Part shown: positions 43,275-50,634 of the stretch, piece after piece
Layout of the letters: every line of letters starts with the position of its first letter
Numbering within the stretch: position 1 is the first letter of the stretch
Assembly (NCBI RefSeq): GCF_050433445.1
Contig: NZ_JBNPXF010000008.1
Coordinates: 62,001 to 126,000, forward strand
Direction: 5' to 3'
Source of the DNA: Kroppenstedtia sanguinis
Lineage (GTDB): Bacteria; Bacillota; Bacilli; Thermoactinomycetales; DSM-45169
DNA length: 64,000 bases
Notes under the pieces: model-generated
What the model was told of the DNA's origin: nothing
The model's input: the letters and a program-made list of their open reading frames with translations, nothing else
Database searches by the model: none
Program-made: the position numbers and the translations under genes

Positions 43275-45788
43275 ATGTACCGAAAAAAAATTTCCTTGCT
43301 ACTCACCCTGCTGTTGGCAGTCAGTCTGTTGGTTCCCACTCTTCCAGTACAGGCGTCTAAAAAACAGGATCCCGAACTCTGGAAAGTGCTCCGCCCTTTG
43401 GACAAAGTCGTCAGTTTTATGAACACCGGGGCTCATCCCGATGATGAATTCAGCGCGTTGCTCGCTTGGCTCTCCCTCGGCCAGGGGGTACGCACCTCCA
43501 GCCTGTTGGCCAATCGGGGAGAAGGGGGACAAAATGAGATCGGTGCTGAGCTGGACAACGGGCTGGGCATCATTCGCTCCCGTGAACTGCAGGAAGCGTC
43601 CCATCTGCTGGGCACCGATCTGTTTCTGCTCAGTGAACAGATAGATGACCCTATCTATGATTTCGGTTTTTCCAAGTCTCCGGCAGAAACCCTGGATCGG
43701 TGGGGGGAAGAGGTGGTCTATGAACGGTTGATCCGGCGCATCCGGGAACAGCGGCCGGATATTTTGCTACCTTCCTTTCGCGACGTCCCCAGTGAACATG
43801 GACATCACCGAGCAATCTCCCAGCTCAGTCTCAAAGCTTTTGCCGATGCAGCCAACCCAAAGGTATTTCCCCAGCATCGGAAACAAGGGCTCCATCCCTG
43901 GCAGATCAAAAAACTGTATTTGCGGGGAACCCCAGATCAGGAAACCCTCCGTTTCAACATCGGAAAGCAAGATCCCGTCTATGGCCTCACCTATCCCCAA
44001 CTCGGAGAAGAATCGCGAAAGCTACATAAAAGCCAGGGGATGGGTCGCGATCTACCCGAGGCGGATTACTGGGTTTCTCTGGAACTGGTGAAATCCTCCA
44101 CCGGGAAAAAGGCTCAAGAATCCAGCTTGTTTGCAGGTATTCCAGTCACCCTGGCCGACCTGGGTACCACACTGGATGATCCGAGAATGAAACGGAAACT
44201 GGTCAAGTTGCAGCGGCAACTGGAACAAATCCAGAAAGCCTATCCCGATCGCCAGGCAGTTACCCGGCAGGTACAGAGGACACTGAAGCAAGTGCGACAG
44301 GTGACCGCTACCGTCACCAACAGTTCTTTGTCAAGGAAGGAAAAAATCGACCTGCGCTACCGGTTACAAGTGAAGGAAGAGCAGTTGTTACGAGCTGGGG
44401 CTGAAGCTTCGAAGATCCGACTCCAGCTGACCGTGGACCGTCCTCTGCTGACCCGAGGCGCCACCACCGGGGTTCACCTGGCCATAAAAAACGGCAGCAC
44501 ATCCCGGATGAGCCAGTTACAGGTCCAACCTTTGGCCCCAAAAAAATGGAAGTCATCTTTGAAGTCGGTCCCGAAGGCTTTGGCTCCCGGCGCCCAGGCT
44601 AACCTCCACATGAAAGTGAAGGCCCCTCCAGATGCCGCCTACTTCCAACCTTATCAACCCTCTCCGCTTCAGGTCCGGGTCCACTACCGGCTACAGGGAG
44701 CGAAGGTAACTCGAATCGTTACCGTAGATCCTCGCAAGCAGACCGTCGCCCTCCTGCCCGACTGGGGGTTGAAGATCACTCCCGCCACCACGATCCTCAA
44801 TACAGAGAAGGAAGGCGAACGCCGTAAAATCCGGGTTTCTGTCACCAATCACAGATCAGGAAACAGTACAGGTACTCTTCGTCCGAATCTGCCTAAAGGC
44901 TGGAAGGCAAAACCTAGCTCTCGCTCCCTCTCCTTCACCCGGAACTATCAGCAGCAGGAAGCCACCTTCCACCTGATTCCGCCGAAGTCGGTCTCCCCTG
45001 GCCGTTATACCCTTGGATTTACCGCGGAGGTGGAGGGGAGACGCTCTCACACCCAGGTGCAACCGATCACCTATGATCATATCGGGACCAGCTACCTGTT
45101 GACTGAAGCCCGTCTGCCCATCCAAGCTTTTCCGCTGAAGTTCGATCCCAAATTAAAGGTCGGTTATATCGAGAGCGGCTTCGATCAGGTGGCCGATCAC
45201 CTCCGTCAGGCGGGGATGGATGTCACTCCCTTGACAGAACAGGAACTGGCCATCGGGGATCTCAGCAGCTACGACACCATCGTCGTCGGGATCCGGGCTT
45301 ATCTCTCCCGCCCGGACCTGCTGAAGCAGAATCAGCGTCTCTTGGAATACGTCCAAAAGGGGGGGCATGTGGTGATGCAATACCACAAACCTGGGGACAA
45401 CTGGGATCCCCAACTGGCACCCTATCCCCTGACACCTGGAGAACCCTCCATTGAATGGCGGATAACGGATGAAAACGCCCCCGTCACCTTTCTCCAGCCG
45501 GACCATCCCCTTTTCCAAGCCCCCCATCGGATCACCGAGGCCGATTTTGCAGGGTGGGTCCAGGAGCGCGGGCTTTACTTCCCCTCCACTTGGGATTCCG
45601 CCTACACCCCGCTTCTATCTGTAGCCGACCCTGGGGAAAAACCCTTGCAGGGAGGATTGCTGGTCGCCGACTATGGAAAAGGCTCCTATATCTACAGTAG
45701 TCTAGTCTGGTACCGTCAAATCCAGGACCAGATCCCCGGTGGTTACCGCATGTTTGTCAACCTGATCCACTATCCCCGCCACCGCTGA
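43275..45788 (+). CDS. Exported PIG-L deacetylase with NEW3-like and ThuA-like domains
   Basis: An 837-residue protein with a signal peptide (SLLLTLLLAVSLLVPTLPVQA). The PIG-L domain (about 45-270) has the metal motif AHPDDE at 53-58 and the later HGHHRA. Central beta-sandwich regions (about 390-610) resemble NPCBM-associated NEW3 domains. The C-terminus (about 630-835) looks like a ThuA/glutamine-amidotransferase-like fold (YDTIVVGIRAYLSRPDLL, GGHVVMQYHKPGDNWD). It likely deacetylates an N-acetylated sugar outside the cell. Divergent from the ABC operon with about 230 bp shared upstream. Confidence 0.85.
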   Translation: MYRKKISLLLTLLLAVSLLVPTLPVQASKKQDPELWKVLRPLDKVVSFMNTGAHPDDEFSALLAWLSLGQGVRTSSLLANRGEGGQNEIGAELDNGLGIIRSRELQEASHLLGTDLFLLSEQIDDPIYDFGFSKSPAETLDRWGEEVVYERLIRRIREQRPDILLPSFRDVPSEHGHHRAISQLSLKAFADAANPKVFPQHRKQGLHPWQIKKLYLRGTPDQETLRFNIGKQDPVYGLTYPQLGEESRKLHKSQGMGRDLPEADYWVSLELVKSSTGKKAQESSLFAGIPVTLADLGTTLDDPRMKRKLVKLQRQLEQIQKAYPDRQAVTRQVQRTLKQVRQVTATVTNSSLSRKEKIDLRYRLQVKEEQLLRAGAEASKIRLQLTVDRPLLTRGATTGVHLAIKNGSTSRMSQLQVQPLAPKKWKSSLKSVPKALAPGAQANLHMKVKAPPDAAYFQPYQPSPLQVRVHYRLQGAKVTRIVTVDPRKQTVALLPDWGLKITPATTILNTEKEGERRKIRVSVTNHRSGNSTGTLRPNLPKGWKAKPSSRSLSFTRNYQQQEATFHLIPPKSVSPGRYTLGFTAEVEGRRSHTQVQPITYDHIGTSYLLTEARLPIQAFPLKFDPKLKVGYIESGFDQVADHLRQAGMDVTPLTEQELAIGDLSSYDTIVVGIRAYLSRPDLLKQNQRLLEYVQKGGHVVMQYHKPGDNWDPQLAPYPLTPGEPSIEWRITDENAPVTFLQPDHPLFQAPHRITEADFAGWVQERGLYFPSTWDSAYTPLLSVADPGEKPLQGGLLVADYGKGSYIYSSLVWYRQIQDQIPGGYRMFVNLIHYPRHR

Positions 45789-45805
45789 AAGGGTATGAAA
45801 AAGTC

Positions 45806-45915
45806 CTTCACAGGGAGGGTTGGGTTTCACATGGAGTGATTTTGGATCAGTAAAGCGACGAAAAGGTCATGTGAAACCCCATCCCGACCGATCCGGCCAA
45901 CAACCAACTTCACAA
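45806..45915. repeat. Imperfect palindromic intergenic repeat, family 2 (copy 5)
   Basis: GGGTTGGGTTTCACATGGAG pairs with TCATGTGAAACCCCATCCC, the cleanest foldback of the family. TTCACAATGATTCC marks the outer end. Lies just past the PIG-L gene. Confidence 0.65.
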
Positions 45916-45941
45916 TGATTCCAACAAAGGAAATCGCAAAT

Positions 45942-45991
45942 GCGCCCCAGGGCCCGCCGGATCAGCGAGCCCTGGGGCGCTGTTCTTTTTT
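45942..45991 (+). terminator. Terminator downstream of the PIG-L gene
   Basis: Perfect 12-bp stem GCGCCCCAGGGC/GCCCTGGGGCGC with a 15-nt loop, then TGTTCTTTTTT. Confidence 0.85.
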
Positions 45992-46164
45992 CACTGGGAT
46001 TCAGCCACTTGAGCCGCCTATTGTAGTGGAGAACCCAATCAGGGGGGATTGCGGCAGAGATTCTTTGCACCGGGGATTCTTCTGTCCCCATCCCATGGTT
46101 TAAATCGGGGTCCATCCGCTTCATAATGGAAAGTGACGGTCTGTCTGGAAAGGAGAAAAAGATC

Positions 46165-46392
46165 ATGAAAGTGAAAGTGCCTGATGAAGGGGAGATTATC
46201 ATTCCCGATGAGGAGTTGAAGAGACTCCGCATCCTATTGAAGGAAGCCCGACAGTTGAATACCTTCCCATTGAATAAAGGGACTCTGCCTGAACTGATAG
46301 CGTTAGCTCTCAATCGAGGGATCGGCAGACTGGAAGATGAACTCACCCGTCTCAAACTGGCCCAAAGGCAGCAGGATCTGAACCCAGAGTGA
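46165..46392 (+). CDS. Small hypothetical protein (75 aa)
   Basis: ATG at 46165 follows AAAGGAGAAAAA. Reads MKVKVPDEGEIIIPDEELKR and ends in a charged helical region (NRGIGRLEDELTRLKLAQRQ), suggesting a beta hairpin plus a helix or short coiled coil. An upstream in-frame ATG lacks a site. No family recognised. Confidence 0.55.
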   Translation: MKVKVPDEGEIIIPDEELKRLRILLKEARQLNTFPLNKGTLPELIALALNRGIGRLEDELTRLKLAQRQQDLNPE

Positions 46393-46414
46393 GTCACCAT
46401 CCTGAAAAAGCAGG

Positions 46415-46436
46415 AGACCCGCCGGGCTGGCGGGCT
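46415..46436. terminator. Hairpin after the 75-aa gene
   Basis: CCCGCC/GGCGGG stem with a 5-nt loop followed by CTCGTTTGCG; short T run, moderate support. Confidence 0.55.
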
Positions 46437-46520
46437 CGTTTGCGTATATGATAATCTTCCTCCCTTCGTCAACGTCATGTCGCTGTGACGTTTCATAAGA
46501 AAATAACCTGTGAACGGGTC

Positions 46521-46552
46521 TAAAAAAAGATGCCGGTTGCACCGGCATCTTG
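46521..46552 (-). terminator. Terminator of the regulator-peptide operon
   Basis: AGATGCCGG/CCGGCATCT stem with a 5-nt loop, followed on the minus strand by TTTTTTT. It ends the transcript after the small peptide gene. Confidence 0.88.
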
Positions 46553-46604
46553 GATTATACAGGACATCCTATCTCTTATTTAATAACTTCTGTATATCCC
46601 TAGT

Positions 46605-46751
46605 TCAGACACCTGCCGGATCATCACCGTTGGGTCTATTGTCTGTAATTAGATCATGATTAGAAACCTTCTCAACCGCTCCATAATAAGCACCAATAGC
46701 AAGGATCATACCCACAGAAAATACCAACATCCCTTTTTTAATCCACTTCAT
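46605..46751 (-). CDS. Candidate Phr/NprX-like signalling pre-peptide (48 aa)
   Basis: A 48-codon frame begins inside the end of the XRE-TPR gene: its ATG at 46751 lies 11 nt upstream of the regulator's last base and 8-9 nt after AAGGAGTG. The N-terminus is basic (MKWIKKG), then a hydrophobic export segment (MLVFSVGMILAIGAYYGAV), then a polar tail ending NRPNGDDPAGV. That is the layout of exported pro-peptides of RRNPP quorum-sensing cassettes, whose mature signal is a few C-terminal residues. It is too short for routine gene calling. A terminator follows. Confidence 0.72.
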   Translation of the reverse strand: MKWIKKGMLVFSVGMILAIGAYYGAVEKVSNHDLITDNRPNGDDPAGV

Positions 46752-48066
46752 CGAAAAACACTCCTTCCTTCTCCCTTAATTTCCCCTGTACCTCATACAT
46801 ATTATACATATATTTCTGAAATTCCTGCTTGTCAAGAGGCTCCCATGAACGGGAGAGACCATAGAGTACCCGGTACTCCCGTTTCTTCAGATTGTGCCTT
46901 TTCGCCAGGTTGAGGGCTTCACTGAAATACTGGATCGCTTCCCGTCGTTTTTCACAGGAGAGTAAGAGTTCTCCCATGGCGATATATGCAGAAGTTAAAC
47001 GGGGCACATCATTTTGCTTTTTTCCGATTCCAATGGCTTTCTCAAGGATTTGCACCGCCTGATCGTACTGTTTTTGGAGTTTGTATAGGATACCTAATCG
47101 AATATAGACTTTGCTAATACTTTTTTGATCATCCAGCTTGTCCTTACACCCCAGAGCGTTCATAAAGCATTCTTCTGCTTTTTCAAGTTCCCCTTGCTGC
47201 ATATAGACGTTACCCAGAACGATGTCGAGGGGAAAGATGGACCGAAATTCTCGGTTGATCCGGGCCAATTCCAACCCCTCTACAGCATAGTGGGCCGCCT
47301 CATCATACATCTCCAGGCGGTAATTTAATTCTGAGCGCAACCAGTAGAAGGTCAGCGTGGTGTACACTTTCTCCATCCGATCGATATCTTTCCAATTCTC
47401 CTCCACCACTTTCATAGCCGCTGCGGTCCGACCCAGCCGTTCCAGGTAGATCCCTTTGTTCGCATGCAGCTGATGCCAGACGTATAGCCGCTCTCCCTCC
47501 GGTTGAAAGGCATCGATCCCGCTTTCCGTAAACTTTAGAGCTGCGTCCAGATCATTCTGCAGGAACTGACACAGACCCAGCTCCAGAAAGCAGGCTGCTT
47601 CCGTATTGCTGGAGTCCGGACGCTGGCTGGCTAATTGAATTCCTTTGTACAAGTGGCGTTCGTTCCGTTTCCAATTTCGAAGATCCCGATAACACTTGCC
47701 TTTCATAAGGTATAGCGTGGGCGCCAGGGGGTGATCATCGCCGATCTTCAAGGAATCCAGTTTCGCCAGTGCCCCCTTTACGTCCCCCATCTCCCGTTTC
47801 AAATCCGCTGAATTCAGATGGAACTGATCTTCTTTGAACTTTTCCTTCTCCTCCAGAATCAGATTCGGAAGATCTTTTATTTCGATATTCAGCTTTTCGA
47901 GAAGGTAGACCGCCCGTTGGGGATTGACATGGGGGACGCCGCGCTCAATATTGCTGATCGTCGCCGGTGAGATATTCTCATCAGCTAAATCTTCCAGCCG
48001 CAGACGCCTCTCCTTTCGAACCTTTCTGATAATTTCTCCGATCTCATGCAATTCCATTGAGTTCAT
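46738..48066 (-). CDS. XRE-family regulator with TPR repeats (RRNPP/NprR-like)
   Basis: A 442-residue protein. The N-terminal HTH_3 (residues about 5-60) reads IGEIIRKVRKERRLRLEDLA and SPATISNIERG. About eight to nine TPR-like units follow to the C-terminus (such as KVYIRLGILYKLQKQYDQAVQILEKA). Length and order match NprR/AimR-like cytoplasmic peptide receptors. ATG at 48066 has GGTGAG six nt upstream. The next gene overlaps its end and encodes a Phr-like pre-peptide, so it is probably a peptide-controlled transcription factor. Confidence 0.88.
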   Translation of the reverse strand: MNSMELHEIGEIIRKVRKERRLRLEDLADENISPATISNIERGVPHVNPQRAVYLLEKLNIEIKDLPNLILEEKEKFKEDQFHLNSADLKREMGDVKGALAKLDSLKIGDDHPLAPTLYLMKGKCYRDLRNWKRNERHLYKGIQLASQRPDSSNTEAACFLELGLCQFLQNDLDAALKFTESGIDAFQPEGERLYVWHQLHANKGIYLERLGRTAAAMKVVEENWKDIDRMEKVYTTLTFYWLRSELNYRLEMYDEAAHYAVEGLELARINREFRSIFPLDIVLGNVYMQQGELEKAEECFMNALGCKDKLDDQKSISKVYIRLGILYKLQKQYDQAVQILEKAIGIGKKQNDVPRLTSAYIAMGELLLSCEKRREAIQYFSEALNLAKRHNLKKREYRVLYGLSRSWEPLDKQEFQKYMYNMYEVQGKLREKEGVFFDEVD

Positions 48067-48213
48067 ATGCACTCACCACCCTTATTATCCTCTTTTTTCT
48101 ATTCTCTCTTTTATCATACAGTAGGAGATCTGGTTTCGCAATTTACTTAATCATCTTTTATTCTATAAGTCACACTTCTAGGTATTTGCAGGATTTCCCG
48201 GAGTGTGAGCTTT

Positions 48214-48336
48214 TCACGGAAATTTCCGCTGAATCGATACTATTTCGCATGATTTCTGTATAATACCATCAGGAGAGTAATACAAACCCTCCTCAGATCC
48301 AATGTCTATCGCAGTGAACCTTTGCATCCTCATCTC
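48214..48336 (-). CDS. Possible short ORF upstream of the XRE-TPR gene
   Basis: From an ATG near 48333 with AAACGGGAG in front, a frame of about 39 residues reads MRMQRFTAIDIGSEEGLYYS and on. It sits on the same strand 150 bp before the regulator. It has no similarity I recognise and may be chance. The rest of the 385-bp gap (to 48451) shows nothing else I can name. Confidence 0.22.
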   Translation of the reverse strand, partial: EMRMQRFTAIDIGSEEGLYYSPDGIIQKSCEIVSIQRKFP

Positions 48337-48451
48337 CCGTTTTCCACTGTAGTGCCTGTATAACCCCCTCTGTGGGAGGCGATCGGAAGGTTGCAAGGGA
48401 TGTAAGCTTCCGTTGATATTTCCGCCATCATCATTATCCTGGAGGAGTTTT

Positions 48452-48994
48452 ATGGACTACCAAATTTTCAAAACGATCAATGGATGGGCTGGACAAGTGG
48501 GATGGTTGGACTTCATCATGATTGCATTTACCGAGTATGTCCCTTATCTATTTGCTGGTGTGCTCGTATTGTTGGTGATTCTGCGCTCCACCCGGCCTGC
48601 CGGGCTCATGGGCTTTGCAACTTTGTTCCTGGGATTTGGGATCAGTTGGGTGATTGGACAACTGTATGAGCGCACACGTCCTTTTGTGGATCACGATCAT
48701 GTCAATATGTTGGTCCATCATGCGGCTGATGCTTCCTTTCCCAGTGACCACACCACGGCAGCCTTTACCATCGCCTGTGCACTTTGGATCTACGATCGCA
48801 GAATGGGAATTCCTATGGCTGTCCTGGCTCTGATCATGGGCTTTTCACGCATTTGGGTCGGCCACCATTATCCCACGGATATTTTAGGTGGCATCCTGAT
48901 CGGTGTACTCTCCGCGATCGTCGTGGCTTGGGCCGCCTCCAAAATCATTGACAAAAGACAAGACAAAGACCGTTTCCAAAGTACGCAGAGCTGA
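48452..48994 (+). CDS. PAP2-family undecaprenyl-diphosphatase (BcrC-like)
   Basis: A 180-residue membrane phosphatase with about five helices and the three PAP2 motifs: YERTRPF (K/R-x6-RP type), FPSDHT, and SRIWVGHHYPTD. Such enzymes recycle undecaprenyl pyrophosphate for wall synthesis and give bacitracin resistance. ATG at 48452 follows GGAGGAG; 13 further in-frame codons lack a site. Confidence 0.9.
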   Translation: MDYQIFKTINGWAGQVGWLDFIMIAFTEYVPYLFAGVLVLLVILRSTRPAGLMGFATLFLGFGISWVIGQLYERTRPFVDHDHVNMLVHHAADASFPSDHTTAAFTIACALWIYDRRMGIPMAVLALIMGFSRIWVGHHYPTDILGGILIGVLSAIVVAWAASKIIDKRQDKDRFQSTQS

Positions 48995-48996
48995 AG

Positions 48997-49023
48997 AAAG
49001 ACCGCCATGGGGCGGTCTTTTTT
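48997..49023 (+). terminator. Terminator of the PAP2 gene
   Basis: AAAGACCGCC/GGCGGTCTTT stem with an ATGG loop plus TTTA, right after the stop. Confidence 0.92.
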
Positions 49024-49080
49024 ATATACCGGACTCCGATTGCGAAAAAACAGGAGATGAACCTGAGAGCCCTTGCTTCT

Positions 49081-50481
49081 TTAAAACCCATTTTGAGCGA
49101 TCACTTCTTTAAACCAGAGGCCGCTTTTTTTGACGGTTCGTTTGCAGTTATTTTCCAGGTCCACCGCAACCAAACCGTATCGATTTTTATAAGCGTTTGT
49201 CCAGGACCAATTATCCATGAACGTCCACAGGTGATACCCTTTCACATGAGCCCCTTTCTCCATCGCCCGATGGATCCACCGCAGATGTTCTCGGATGAAG
49301 TCGATCCGATAATCATCCTGGATCCCTTCCTCTGTCCGAAAACGCTCCTCGTCTTCCACACCCATTCCGTTTTCGGAAATATAGCATTCGATATTTCCGT
49401 AGTTTTCCTTCAGATCCAACAGCAAATCATAGATTCCCTTTTCATAGATCTCCCAACCTCGGTAGGGATTCATGCGCCTGCCTGGCATCTCATAGGGATC
49501 GAAAAAACGATCCGGCATGAAGGGAGCTTCCGGGTGCGGCAGATGTTCCTTTGCCTTCACTCGGCGGGGTTGATAATAATTCACCCCCAGCAGATCCACA
49601 GTATTCATGCGAATGGTCTCCAAGTCCCCCTCTTCCACCTTTGGCAAATGATTAGTCTCCGCCAGCAAGTTCACCAATTCCTCGGGGAATTCCCCCTTTA
49701 CGGAGGGATCCAAGAAGGAACGGTTGAAAAAGAGATCCGCCCAGCGGGCGGCGCGCAGATCTGCCGGATGTTGGCTACGGGGATAGGAGGGGCTCAAGTT
49801 GAGAATGATCCCTACCTTCCCTCCATATCCCCCTTCATGGTAGGCTTGAATCGCTTGGGCGCTGGCCAGGATCGAGTGGAAGGCGACTTGAACCGCCTTT
49901 TGGAAATCCATGAGATTAGGATAGTGGAAGTCGTACAAATATCCCCCCTCCACAGGAACGATCGGCTCATTATGTGTAAACCAATATTTCACACGGTCAC
50001 CGAACCGGGCAAAGCATTCCTTCGCATACATCCGATAAGCCTCGACCCCCTCGCGGCTCTCCCAGCCGCCCCGCTGTTGCAAAGCGAGGGGCATATCAAA
50101 ATGATAAAGGTTGACAAAGGGTTGAATGTCACAGGCGATCAGCTTGTCGATCACTCGATTGTAAAAATCGACCCCCTGCTCGTTCACTTCCCCCTGTCCC
50201 TCAGGGAACAATCGCGACCAAGAGAGGGAAAAACGAAAGGAATTGTGCCCCAGCTCTTTCATCCGTTCAATATCTTCTTCGTATTGCTCATAGAACCGGG
50301 AAGCGTTTCCTGGACCCACTTGGTTAAAAAAACGATGGGGCTCCTGCTCAAACCAATAATCCCATATGTTCGGACCTTTGCCGCCCACATCTGCCGCTCC
50401 TTCGATCTGGGTGGCTGAAGTGGCAGTTCCCCACCAGAAGTCTTTTGGAAAGCGATGGATGACTCCTCCTGAATTCATCAT
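49081..50481 (-). CDS. GH1 glycosidase, probable 6-phospho-beta-glycosidase
   Basis: A 466-residue family 1 glycosidase. The acid/base Glu is in WFTHNEP and the nucleophile Glu in CYISENGMG. The C-terminal segment DNWSWTNAYKNRYG has Ser where plain beta-glucosidases carry Glu. This resembles the phosphate-binding Ser/Lys/Tyr site of LacG and other 6-phospho enzymes, with Lys shifted by one. A PTS-imported phospho-disaccharide is a likely substrate. Divergent from the ManA-ROK fusion. Confidence 0.88.
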   Translation of the reverse strand: MMNSGGVIHRFPKDFWWGTATSATQIEGAADVGGKGPNIWDYWFEQEPHRFFNQVGPGNASRFYEQYEEDIERMKELGHNSFRFSLSWSRLFPEGQGEVNEQGVDFYNRVIDKLIACDIQPFVNLYHFDMPLALQQRGGWESREGVEAYRMYAKECFARFGDRVKYWFTHNEPIVPVEGGYLYDFHYPNLMDFQKAVQVAFHSILASAQAIQAYHEGGYGGKVGIILNLSPSYPRSQHPADLRAARWADLFFNRSFLDPSVKGEFPEELVNLLAETNHLPKVEEGDLETIRMNTVDLLGVNYYQPRRVKAKEHLPHPEAPFMPDRFFDPYEMPGRRMNPYRGWEIYEKGIYDLLLDLKENYGNIECYISENGMGVEDEERFRTEEGIQDDYRIDFIREHLRWIHRAMEKGAHVKGYHLWTFMDNWSWTNAYKNRYGLVAVDLENNCKRTVKKSGLWFKEVIAQNGF

Positions 50482-50550
50482 TTCGCAAACCTCCCTAGGT
50501 TGGTTACGATGAAATCTTCTGAATCAGGTGAAAATGTCCTGCTTGATATA

Positions 50551-50567
50551 AAGGATTTCAAATCCTT
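50551..50567. promoter_or_regulatory. Palindrome between divergent sugar genes
   Basis: AAGGATTT-C-AAATCCTT is a perfect inverted repeat in the 153-bp gap between the GH1 gene and the ManA-ROK fusion, well placed as an operator for both. The cognate regulator is unknown. Confidence 0.45.
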
Positions 50568-50634
50568 ATGCAGTAGGATGCGGATTTTTAGTAAACTCAA
50601 ATCAACACTTACTTCATAAAAGAGGTGCGTACAG

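Noticed and set aside
45867..46496. 209-residue minus-strand frame
   Set aside because: Runs through a strong terminator and opposite a small gene with AAAGGAG; composition is not protein-like.
48300..48450. Riboswitch before the PAP2 gene
   Set aside because: The region has a few GC-rich blocks but none of the conserved cores I know could be aligned.
49057..50418. 453-residue plus-strand open frame across the GH1 gene
   Set aside because: It is the antisense shadow of a full-length GH1 enzyme with both catalytic motifs; the shadow has no family motif or binding site.
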